From assembly GCA_005408345.1 (NCBI GenBank), contig SEMN01000045.1, forward strand, positions 1,667,001 through 1,731,000: DNA of 64,000 nt. Reading direction: 5' to 3'. A model generated the notes under the pieces. The model saw only the letters and a list, made by a program, of their open reading frames with translations. It was not told the origin of the DNA and ran no database searches. Origin of the DNA: Macquaria australasica (Eukaryota; Chordata; Actinopteri; Centrarchiformes; Percichthyidae). Of this stretch, positions 48,266-59,612 are shown piece by piece. The stretch's first letter is position 1, and each line of letters starts with the position of its first letter. A program made the position numbers and the translations under genes.

Positions 48266-51200
48266 ATGATGGAAGCCCTGCTGGAAGACGAGACTCTTGC
48301 CGGTGTCGTAGCGGGGATTGAAGGACCCGACCACGGAGAGGAGTTGAAAGCCTCCGACGAAGCTATCACCTTCATGTGCAGCATTGGTGAGTTGTCAGTA
48401 TCTTTATAAGCGTGTCTGGAGTGTCAGCAGGAGACAGAAACTGTGTGTACGCCTGAGAGGCAACACCACCTGGTTTTGGCACATCTTGAGTTGGCACATA
48501 GCTGGAATTGGCAAGGAAACAGTTTATTTCATGCGAGCAAAGAGCAGAAAATAGAAAATAATATTTCAAACTGTCCATTGTGGCTCATGTCTAAACTTAA
48601 GTCCTCTATCAGAGCCTGCAGAGCTGCAGAAGTGTGTGTTTCCAGACTCTCTGGTGACTGTGTCAGAGGGCGGCCGAGACCTGGGGAAGTTCAGTGTGAC
48701 GGTGGAGTTTGCCCGTAGAGTCCAGCAGCCCTGTCTGCTGCTCCATGCCCAGAGCCAGGGAGCCATTGATGACTCCCCCTGTGGAACAACAGTGACAGGT
48801 GAGGGGGAGGCTGGAGTTGCAAGGGCGGGTTGATCTCCATTGTTTTGTCCATTTAGGCCTACAGATGTTTCAGCATCTTCATGTCCTTTGTCCTGCCTTC
48901 ACTGTCAGCCTATCTAACCATGGACCTGGAGGTGCTGGAGGAAGATTACCACGAGTATGTCAAGGTGAGTCATTGCAATATTCCCATGCTGCCTAATTTT
49001 AACACACATGCATCAGCTGTTGCACTAAGTGAAAACATTATACGCTTGCCCCCCTTTCATTCTCATGCCACCTCTTTCTGTTTTTATTTGGCATTCCCAT
49101 GCCTTTCAACACATTTGAATCCCTTTTCAGCTTGAGGGTCACAGTTTGGACAAGAGGTGTCACATGGTGCAGCGTGACGGGCAGATGGTGATTGATAAAG
49201 TTACCACTGTAGGAGAGGTGAGAGAAGAAATGATAGAGTTTTCATCATATCATCTTATGACAATCTTATGGTTTTTGTGTTCAGAGTTACACCGCCACCC
49301 ATAAAATTCATGCTTGGAGACAAACCTGCTGTGGTGAAATTACTATAAGGTGTAATCTTGTTTTGTGTGTGTACAGGAGGTGACGAAGGAGAGCGTTTCT
49401 TATCCCATGTCTGTCCTCAGTGGGCTGGTAACAGAGGGTTCCAACTTGCTGCTGATGCGCCTGATTGCTCTTAGGAAGAAGGTGCCAGAGCACATGACCT
49501 TCATCTCTTTTGACCAGGGATTACACATCATCCTCACCGCTTTTGTAAGTAACTATGCCAGTGAGACCTCTTCCTCATTCTGTGCTTTGCTTGAATAGTG
49601 AACTCTGATTATCTGTTTCTCTGTGGTCAGAGTGAGCTGGGTCTGAAGCAGCTGGAGGTTGGAGGTGAGACGGTCGAGGTATTTGGGGTGGAGAGGACTG
49701 TTCACTCTGTTGAGGACAGCCCCACTACTTGGCAGTGCTACTTCCTGGATGATGGGTGAGCTCAATGACTACCGCTTCCGGTTCTTATACACTTGTTGGA
49801 CAGTCGCACTGCCCATCACTGTGGATCAATAAGGTACCACTGTTGATTGTACACTATTACAATTATTTTAGTGTTTGCAGTGTGTTTAGGGCTGCATGAT
49901 TAATTGAATTAAAAGTTTTGGTAAGTTTTAGTGTTGTAGTGTGGTGATACATTGAAATCTGGCTAATGACAACAACTGTGTATGACTTGGAGGACTTAGA
50001 AAAGGAAGGATTCTGTTAATGGACACTGGTGGAGACTAGTACACAGACATTGTATGGGAATTAAGACATACAAAACAAACAAAGACAAAATAAAATCAGT
50101 GGCATATCAAAAGGTACCTGGCATTGAGTTTTTTTTCTATTCGTACTGTGTAACATGTCAGGTCTATACTCTATACTCCATCTATACTCACACGTTACTA
50201 ATGAATAGCAAGGCATTTTGTTTTTTTAAGGGCCAAAAACTGCAACTGTTCCTAAGGCAATTGTTTTAGTAAATGATTTACATGGCCTAGGAAAATTATT
50301 CCACACTTAAGACTACATAAGAAATCACATCATTCAAACACAACTACTTATTATGATGTGTCCAGCATTTCCCAAAGGCTGAGAATTTATTGATTGAACG
50401 TCAGAATCGCGCATCAAGAGATAGCTGCAAAACAGCATCCAATTTAACAGCTTGATTGTTTCAACGTTTCTTTCTTTTTGAGTTTTTCCTTGTCTTCTCA
50501 GTGAGTTTTGGCTGAGTTGGGAAATGTTTGAGTGTGTATGAGAGAGAGAGCAAAAGGGGAAAAAAACATTAGTTAATTTTATTTCTGTGCTTGTGTTTTT
50601 AGTTGTTTTTCATGTGGGTGTGCATGGCGTACTGTTCGGCCACCAGTGAAAGCCCCCTGCATCCACGACAAGCGCATGCATTTATGACTCTGATGCTCTG
50701 TAAATCACTTTTTGGAGTAAAAAACTGTTAATATGACTTGAAAATGAATCTTTTGAGCAGTTTATGTTCTCTGATCAGGCACTTGGCCAGCAGAGTGCAG
50801 GTGGGATCACCGGTCACCATGAGGCTTCTGCAGCTGCCATCACAGCTAGAAAAAGGTAACCATTCCCATGCACATAAAAACTGTTTCTCTAATGAAACAG
50901 AGTCAGTTATGTTGTTTGTATGTGTGTGTGTGTGCATATTAGGTTTTGAGAAGATCCTCCTGGTTTGGGAAGAAGACATGCAGATGCACTCCAAGTTCTT
51001 GGAAAGAAAGGTGACCAATAATGTTCTCATATGAAAAAGACAATAGCTTAATTTTTGAGTCACTTATTCAGACTGACTGTGTTTCCTCCCATACATCCCA
51101 TCTTACCCTATAAATCCTTTGAACAGAATAGAATATGAATGTGTGTTTATGCCTCGTTGGCGCAGGAGGAGCTGAAGGCGGACCACGCCTCGTACCTGAG

Positions 51201-51354
51201 ACAGCACCCAGAGGTCCGTGCCCTCATATCTGACTTCTTGCAGTTCTTGCTGCTGAGGAAACCAGATGATGTCTTCCAGTTTGCCAAAGAGTACTTCCTC
51301 CCTTTTGCGTCCCACTGTCCTCCAGAACCAAGCCTGAAAGACCCCTCACTCTGA
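48266..51354 (+). CDS. catip: CATIP (ciliogenesis-associated TTC17-interacting protein)
   Basis: Nine exons: 48266-48386, 48613-48798, 48909-48964, 49131-49217, 49377-49544, 49631-49755, 50779-50855, 50943-51010 and 51166-51354 (stop TGA). All phases agree and yield 358 residues, somewhat shorter than human CATIP (C2orf62), mainly at the ends. In mammals CATIP binds TTC17, promotes actin polymerisation and is needed for cilium formation. Conserved stretches visible here: DDGHLASRVQVGSP, LVWEEDMQMHSKFLERKEEL, HASYLRQHPEVRALISDF and FLLLRKPDDV. The last two are nearly the human sequence. Two adjacent ATGs open the frame (48266 and 48269); the first is given. The gene lies between two caspases, without obvious functional link. 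AATAAA lies at 51592. Confidence 0.93.
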
Positions 51355-51989
51355 AAGCACACCTGAGGGCACATCTCACATGCTCAATGCCACATGCCTT
51401 TTTATAGCTTTCTGTTCATTTATCATTTTAACTTGAGATGAAATTTTAAAATTACATTTTGTTACGCTCTTTTCTCCAGATTGACAGATGACTAGTAGTA
51501 TAGAAGGAAACACGGTGGAGATGAACAATAACTTTCAAACCTGAGACTTCACCTGCACTGTGTGATCTTGCTATAAAACTTTAGTGATCTGAATAAAGTG
51601 GTTTGTTTCAAACAGTGTTTGTAGTTTCATTTGATTACTCTGTCAATCTTGTCTGGGCAGAGCAGTTACAGTTACAGAGTCTGAGCAATGGGAATTTAAG
51701 GTGCGTTATCTCACAGTCAAACTCATTACTAGGAGGAGGCGACTCTGTCTTCACAATAAAAGTATAAAACGTAAAAAATAATAAAGTTATATAATGAAAT
51801 AAGTGCTACAGCCTTCTCCAAATAGGTAAAACTGGAGCTGTATGACAGTCGTGCAGACTGGTCTTGGGCCACACAGGCTAATCCGAAGGCAATGATATTT
51901 CAAATCCCTCTGCGGACATAAACATGGCATTTATTTTGAAGGTCTTAAGCGGAAGCGACAACTGATAAGAAGTGGAGATCATTTCCTCT

Positions 51990-52001
51990 GAAAGTGAAAC
52001 C
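51990..52001 (+). promoter_or_regulatory. ISRE-like element near the DED-caspase leader exon
   Basis: GAAAGTGAAACC matches the interferon-stimulated response element core GAAANNGAAA exactly. It lies about 150 bases before a donor (CAGCG then GTAAGT at 52151) that would end a non-coding first exon of the downstream caspase, in the expected promoter zone. Confidence 0.6.
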
Positions 52002-53272
52002 GCCAAGTGGCGAGTCTGCGAACAGGACGCGAAACAAGAGCTGCTGCAACTACAACTTAATTTGTGAGTTTTTCGCTCTCAAAAAGGATTTTGTTTGACT
52101 GCTTTACAGAGAACGCAAAATTTACGCTTCTTGGACGTAAGCTGACAGCGGTAAGTTTTAACGTCGTAAGTTAGGGTTAGGGTAGATAGCTTTTACCCCT
52201 AGCTACTGTGTATTATGTCAAGTCTACGGAGTAACTTAACCTAAACGTTAAGCTGTTGACTGAGATGTAATGTTAGCGTTAAGTTGACTTGACGTTGCAT
52301 TATTTTTGTAGTGCCGCCCAGGCTGAAGTCCAAACTTTTTAACGTTTTGTGAAGTCAAACACGGTTACGTCAGAACCGTGGCAGGCGTTGTTTTCCGTGA
52401 CGTCACCGCAGCACATTCATGTGAATTTTAAAAAGCAGGACCAGTATAATAGTAAATGTTATTTATATAGCACAGAGAAGATTACAAAGTGGTTTTCAAA
52501 AGGCAAATAGAAAACTGTAAGGAAAAGCAAGTGAACAGTAAACGTTAAAATCAAGAACAAAATAAAGGGGACTAATAAAATACCACACAAATACACATAT
52601 GTTAGCCATTTGAAATACATTTTACGAATGCCTGTCAATAAAAATTAACTTTCAAAAGTAATTTAAAAGACAACCTGTCAGGCAGGTCATAGTTGAGGTG
52701 ACTAACATCAAAAGCTCTAGTGTCCCCAAGGCCTTTACACACCGGAGGTGTTCATGGGAACAGCCAACATGTTCCTGCCTGAAGAGCTCAGACTGCCTAC
52801 AGGTTGATAAAGGGAGAGTAATAATCTGGGGCCAGGCCATGTAGTGAGTACTACTCTAACAATAATGTCAGTGATCTTAGTGTATTTTCTGATATCTTTA
52901 TCACCTACAGCGTGAATTAATATTTCTATAATATTTATGTAGCTACATCAACTATAGAGGTGGGTTTGTGGTAATGCAATAATTACTTTTTATACTATTG
53001 TATGGTGTGTGTGTGGCTTTGCATAGTCTTATAGTAATATTTGTTGATATGGCATTTTTCTCAAATTCATCCATTTTTTTCTGTCAGAGCTAGTTTATCA
53101 AGCCAGTCATTCATGCAATGAAATGTTTGTAATGTGTCACTTATTTCATTTTAGTTTCCCCCAAAAATACACACTCCTGCTTGTCTCCATTGTTTCTGCC
53201 TCTCTGACAGCACCCACCTGTAGATCGCAGTGAGCTGAGCACCAGGCCTGTGCCGGAGGGAGTGGGCCTGTG

Positions 53273-56200
53273 ATGGACAGACTGAAGCTGTCCCGCATAG
53301 ATGAGGACCTGGAGTCCTCTGAGGTGGCAGCTCTCTGCTTCTTGTGTCGTGACGTTGTCAACAGGAAACGCCTGGAGGGGGTGAGCACCACATACCTTGT
53401 ACTGTTGCCTTTGCGGTTGTCTCAACCTTGTGTCTGTGGAAAAAATGTCCAGTAACTCTGGACAGTTTTCGCTGAGTAAGTGTGTTACCCTACAGATATT
53501 CTACTTAATAACATATACCTAATTAAAATTGTTACATGGTAAAACATTTTCTTTTTCTCCTGATATCTAACAATATTTTGCAAAACTTTATAGTTAAGAC
53601 AAATGAAAGGAAACAGGGGCATCAGCAAAAGGCAGAAGTAGGTCAAAGCCCAGCCTTGAAGGATCATTATCAGTGTAACTTGACTTATTTCATAGCTGTG
53701 ACTCATTTCTCTTCCTCAAAATACAGCGTGTTATAGTCTGTTAGGAGATATGTTGTTTCACACACAGCATTTCTCTCCCATTGCTAACATTCTCAGCTGT
53801 TGCATCGTGCTTCCCGTCGAGGTTTGTCTGTGTTTCTTGGTTGTTCTCCTACAGATCAGCGATGCCAAAGGGCTGTTCTTGAGGCTAGAAGAAAAATGTC
53901 TGCTGGAGGACAATTTCTTCCTTTCTCAGCTGCTCCGCACTATTCGTCGGGCAGATCTCCTCAGCCTCCTGGAGACAGACAGCAGGCGACCAGAGGAAAG
54001 TGACGCTTATCCCATCCTGTCAGTTTACAGGTAAAAGCAGAAAGAGATTTACTGTAACTGGAAGAGATAACAGTACGGCAGGATTACAATACAGTCCATT
54101 TTATTCTTTTGTCTGTCCCTCTCCTCTTTCTCCTTTCCACTCTCCTGCGCTCTCTGTCAGGGTGATGCTGTACAAAATATATGAGGACATGACTCAGGAA
54201 AATCTTGAGAAGATGAAGTTCCTGTTGAGCAGTAAGCTGGGCAGAAGACAAGTTGAGACATGCCATGTGAGAACACACCCACTCACCGTGCAAGTTATAT
54301 AAGAAATGATGACATGTAGACTTCACTAACTGTCTAACACAACAGTAGGCACTAAACATAGAGTTAATAGGAAATAGTTGAACTCTCTTCACTGTAATCA
54401 GCATACCACAATGATGTGAACAGTGGTGCGCTCACCAAAATTCATAACAAACACGACTTATAAAGTGTAATAATAATAACTTTTACATTTACCTGCAACT
54501 TAGGTGAAATCTTTTAGTTGGTTTTGCCAAGATTTATCATGGGGTTCTCTAAATTCACTTGCAATTAAGCTGAAGGATATCGTATTTGTATGTTTCCAAA
54601 TGGGAACAGGGTTGTAGTTTGATTATATCAGCAGGGATGACTTCATTTCCATATAAAGTATTAAACCACGCAGATGATGTAGACCAGTGGTTCCCAACCT
54701 TTTTGGTCTAAAGTACTCCCACAGCCCTGTCAACTGAACTCATGTACCCCTTCATCGATTCCCACCTATCTTGTTCCAAATAAATAACTATTGATTACAT
54801 AAAAGTGGATATTGTAAAAAAAAATTTTTTTCATACAATTGAAGTGTCAATATTTTGGTTGTTTTGCTCAGCAATTGTACTACTCAGTGTGAAGCTGAAT
54901 ATTTCAACCGTCTATCCATTACTTTTAGCCGTTTCTTTCAACCATCTATCCATTACTTTTAGCTACCTGTTTGGACTTCTGTGCTCGCTTGCTGACTATT
55001 TTTCATGCACTCTTACATAATTGCAACAGGTAGTATTCAGGTGTTACAGCTGCCTTAATATGTGGATATATTCTTTTAAATTTATATTTTTTCAAATTAG
55101 TTGAGCTACTTTGCAATCTTTCCACGTACCCCCTGGGATACAAGTGCCTCTGGTTGGGACTCACTGATGTAGACGCCCTCTGGTGGCCATCTCTGTTTTG
55201 ATCAACAATGGCTGGTTGCATGTCTTAACACACATACAACCTTCCCAGTATCAAATTAAAATTGAATTATTAATGTGATGGTTAATTAGCTTTACGTATT
55301 TTATTACTGAAGTGACCTACAGCCATTTTGCCATTAAAAAATAGTGTCTTACATGTTTACTTTATTCTGTTTTATCTAGTATTTGCATACATTCATTTAA
55401 CATGCTACAGAAGGAATTTCTAGATTTACAATGCAGCTGCAAAGCCTCCACACACACACAGACACAAACAAGTCTTCTCTGTTCATGACAGACGGCACTG
55501 GATGTGTTTGCTGAAATGGAAAAGACTGATTTACTGTCGAATACAAAGCTTGATGAGCTGCATAGAGTATTGCAGGAGTTGGATCAACAACTGGCATGCA
55601 CTGTACAGCGCTACATGCAAGGTATGAGACGTGAGTACACACACAAGCACATACACATATAACTTATATTACCATACGTATTACTGTGAAGTTCATCAAA
55701 TGATTGGACTCTTTTCAGGTGTCACCCCGCCGCATCAAGATAGATTACCTCCTCGTGTCAGCAATGATTACCAGGTGTGTGTGTGTGTGTAAATGTGTGT
55801 TTGTGTATAATCCTACAATGAGCCAGTTTACTGAGGACTGGGACTCTGTTTTCTTCCCACAGTGGGTCAACAACACCCCTCAGTGGACTCAGCCTCCGTT
55901 CTGTAAGTCTCTCTTTTTCACTCAGTCACTCACTGACTCCCCCGTTCATTTGAGTACACAGACCCCTCCACACTGCTATAAATATCCACTCTGATGCTAT
56001 TATATTTATCGTACACATACAAGGTATGTAAGTTTCTGCTGTCTTTGTTCTTCAGGTGGAGAAGAGGGTCTTGTCTCTGATGCAGAGCCCCCTCATCCTG
56101 ATCAGGTAACCATTCACACGAAACACACATGCCTGTCATTCATTCATTCATCAAAACATGAATGTTTCTGATTTGTCTTTGTGGGTGTGCTTGTTCTCTT

Positions 56201-58656
56201 TAGACAGAGTACTATGCCCTCAATCACTACCCGCATGGTTTGTGTGTGGTCATCAACAATGAGGAATTCACAGGCCTGAATAACAGAGGGGGGACTCAGG
56301 AGGATGAGAGTACGTATACTTGTATTTGAACAGCCATGTGAGCGGATTTGCTCACGTGCTGCTTATCTGTTAGTTACCCAGTCAGGGTGGAGGATGCTCA
56401 GAGTTAATACTTATCATGCCTAAATCTGTCTCTCTTTTATGTGACACAGAGGCTCTGCGTGAAGTGTTCACCCGCCTTGGCTTTACTGTGGTGGTACACA
56501 ACAACTTGACTGCAGGCGACATACGATGTAAACTACAAGACCTGAGAGCAAGGGATTTTTTGAATGATGATGCTTTGGTGAGCAGTGTCACATGCCTTCA
56601 GAGCTGTAACATCAGTGACTACTGTATATGCGTTTTACTCTTTAAAGGAATAGGTTGACATTTTGGAAATACTCTTTTTGCTTTATTGCAGAGAGTTAGA
56701 TGAGGAGATCGCTGCCACTGTCATGTCTGTACAGTAAATAGGAAGCTACAGCCAGCAGCCCGGCACATTTCGTTCCATAAAACCCCAACATGTCACCACT
56801 GTCACCACTGCTAGTTAGATTAGCTAGGAAGCTCATCTTCTCATAATGGGCAAGAGAAGCTTTTAGCACTTAAATGAATTAATCATTTTTAATTGGTTAA
56901 TCCATTTTAATCCATCCATTTTATGCTGCTTGTCCAGGTCCAGGTCACCATCATTTAATTAATTATATTGTCAGGAATTATTGCTATATACTGCTGGGAA
57001 GTACTGAAAAAATGTGATAAAATAATAATAAATTATTCTAGGGCATATTGTTCCGACTGGTTTTCCATCATACTTTCACCGGTTTGATCGTGAAACGGGT
57101 ATTAAATTGCATTCTATGTGGTATGAAAAAGGTCTTAAATTTAATTTGGTGAACCCTGCAAAAACCCTTCTATAGCTTCATATTTACCGTACAGACATGA
57201 GAAGTATTGATCTTCTCATCTAACTCTCTGCAAGAAAGCGAATAAGCGTATTTCCCAAACATTGAACTATCTCTTTGAGGCTGTGTTCACAAAAGCGTAG
57301 TTAACCTACGAGTTTCTGTGATTAATTGTGATTGCTTGCATACAAAATCAACTCATGTTTAACTTCAGCTAAATTGTATCAAGTGTCATTGGGAACCATA
57401 TCTTAAATCAAAGTTAGATTGAGACATAGCACGATTTTTAAAACCTGCCTCTGATCTTAGGTGGTGTGCGTGCTTTCCCATGGAGAAAAGGGATGTGTCT
57501 TTGGGACTGATGGGCAGCAGGTGTCCTTGCTAGAACTGACACAGCCCTTCACGAGCAGGCTAGCTCCCACCTTGGCCAGGAAGCCCAAACTGTTCTTCAT
57601 CCAGGCGTGTCAGGGGAATGACTACCAGGGAGGATCTGTGCCGTGTCTCCCGAGGCCGAGACAGAAGGAGGAGGACAGAGAGTGCCAGCTGGAGGAAGAT
57701 GCTGGCCCCGTGCACGTCGAGACGGTGCCTTGGGATGCTGACTTCCTGCTGGGCATGGCCACTGTGCAAGACTACAAGTCGTTTCGAAACACTTCCACAG
57801 GCTCCATCTACATCCAGCAGCTGTGCATGCAGCTGAAGAGGTCTGCAGAAAGGTGAGAGTTTAAGGTGGTGCTGTGATGGTGATGATACAGTTTAGGCAA
57901 AGCTTTTGCCAACTAAATCAGTCTGGACCCCGGCTTAACCACAGCCTCTGACATAAAGGATGAGGACTTACTCACTCATAATGAAATAGTTTCCTACATA
58001 GTGTGGATTTTCTTTTAAATGAAATCTGTATTACATAACGTACAATTATAAGAATGGAGCTGCATATAGCCTGCTGTTTAGCATTCTTTCGCTAAACACA
58101 AATGTTTAAACATGTCGAGATGCACTTTGAATGACAAAATGTTTGCCAGCTGATGAATAGAGACTGTCACACCACATGTAGATGTGTAGTAACACCTTTA
58201 CGTTAAGTATTATAATTGAGTCTTAGTTACAAAGTAGGACCTAAGATTCAGGGAGAGTGATGTATGTCGAAAGTCAAAACTAACGCGATGCATATGTCAG
58301 CTCTGTTTATAGTGGCCTGACTGCCTGACATGATGGATATTATTAATTAACACCGTTATAAAATGCACTTTGTGATGGCGAAAAATTTCCAGAAAAACAT
58401 AGAATGTTTCTATTTTACCAGATTATGCAACATAATTACAATTCCTTCTTATAATATACCTACAACTCGAGCAAGATTTATCACTTGTAATGTGTTTCTG
58501 ATGTGTTTTATGTGCAGCCCGGAGGTGGATGATATACTCACTGTCCTGACACGTGTGAACAGGGAGGTCAGCAAGGGAGAATATTTAAGCTACAAACAAA
58601 TGCCGGAGCCCAAATACACCCTCACCAAGAAGCTCGTCCTCAAATATGTGAGCTGA
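53273..58656 (+). CDS. casp8: Initiator caspase with two death-effector domains (caspase-8/-10 group)
   Basis: Eleven coding exons: 53273-53380, 53855-54030, 54161-54266, 55492-55621, 55719-55774, 55863-55902, 56056-56105, 56204-56309, 56450-56577, 57461-57852 and 58518-58656 (stop TGA), giving 476 residues (human caspase-8 has 479). DED1 is about residues 3-75 with the RxDL motif at 68-71 (RRADLLSLL). DED2 is about 94-170. The linker is Pro/Gln-rich, from two very short exons. The protease carries HGLCVVINNEEF, VLSHGEKG with catalytic His307, and FFIQACQG with catalytic Cys350. Asp380 and Asp392 are candidate inter-subunit cleavage sites before ADFLLGMATV. The small subunit ends KQMPEPKYTLTKKLVL. 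It would start extrinsic apoptosis after FADD recruitment. The RGGTQEDEKAL-LGFTV region also resembles caspase-10, so the symbol is provisional. AATAAA lies at 58834. Confidence 0.92.
54685..55166. mobile_element. hAT-type non-autonomous transposon in caspase intron 3
   Basis: The ends are CAGTGGTTCCCAACC at the left and GGTTGGGACTCACTG at the right, inverted with small mismatches and typical of hAT elements. ATGTAGAC flanks it directly on both sides (54677-54684 and 55167-55174), a perfect 8-base target duplication. A short internal direct repeat around CAACCATCTATCCATTACTTTTAG is present. No transposase. Confidence 0.92.
56642..57285. mobile_element. Long-inverted-end MITE in caspase intron 9
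   Basis: The left end (AAAGGAATAGGTTGACATTTTGG, from about 56645) is inverted at the right end (CCCAAACATTGAACTATCTCTTTGAG, to about 57285). Both ends then share the GAGAGTTAGATGAG step and the CATGTCTGTAC step. It belongs to the same family as 1950-2392. The interior holds simple AT-rich DNA. Confidence 0.7.
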
Positions 58657-59566
58657 CTGCGAACAAGTGCAACGCTGCAAAGCTGCCATATTCGTGGACT
58701 CACAAAGACCCAGCTGGTTTACTGTGTGTATGACTGTGCGTGTGTGTTTTTAATCTCTGTATGGTACAGCTGGTTGGATGAATTTGAATGTAAGAAGATG
58801 ATGTTTGTAATTCTTCCCATGTGATATAGGAAAAATAAACAATAAGACATAATTTGGAAAGTCTATTTTTGTCACAGTATAACAGCACTTTAGCACTTTA
58901 ACCCTCCCTCCACCTTTTTAAACTGATATAACACGATGAAATCAATGTAGTGCACGTAACAGTTTTCAGTGTTGTGTTATTTGAGCATAGTGTCATTTAA
59001 GGGAAAATTAACACAAGTCTTCCCTTAAAAGACAAATTATTGTTTTTTGATTTGATGGTTGTACAGAGCCAAACGTATTCAATTCAATTCAATTCAGTTT
59101 TATTTATATAGCGCCATATCATAACAAAGTTATCTCAGGGCACTTTTTCGAATCCTTTGCATAAGTAAAAGCAATACCAACGTGAGAATACTTCTTAAAA
59201 AGTCCTTTTTATTCACATCCATCTATCCATTATCTACACCCTCTTATTTTTTGCGTAATCATGGGCTTTTATTCACAATTTAATATAAATAAAGGCATGG
59301 ACATAAGAGTAAAATGTACTAAGTAAAATAAATGATGTGTAACATTGACATGTACACAATTTTAACGTTGAAGCAGACGAATTTAATGTTGAAGATGGAG
59401 GAAAAAATCGATTGATTGCACTAAACGGAAACTTCAAATACAGTCAAGTATTTTCAAATTGTACTTGAGTTAATGTACTTCTTATGTAGTTGCAATGCAC
59501 CTTTATTTGGTAACATGAGAAGTGCTTGTTGAACGTGAGTCAGCTGTCAGGCCTTGTTGCACGCGC

Positions 59567-59612
59567 GCACACACACACACACACGTGTGTGTGTGTGTGT
59601 GTGTGTGTGTGA
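59567..59612. repeat. (CA)n-(TG)n palindromic microsatellite
   Basis: A CGCGCACAC...run switches at 59584 into GTGTGTGTG, so the two halves are complementary. It could form a hairpin or cruciform. Confidence 0.85.

Noticed and set aside
56204..57852. Calling the DED caspase definitively caspase-10
   Set aside because: Some catalytic-domain positions resemble caspase-10, but the tail, length and exon plan fit caspase-8 equally; a gene tree is needed, so the symbol is left provisional.
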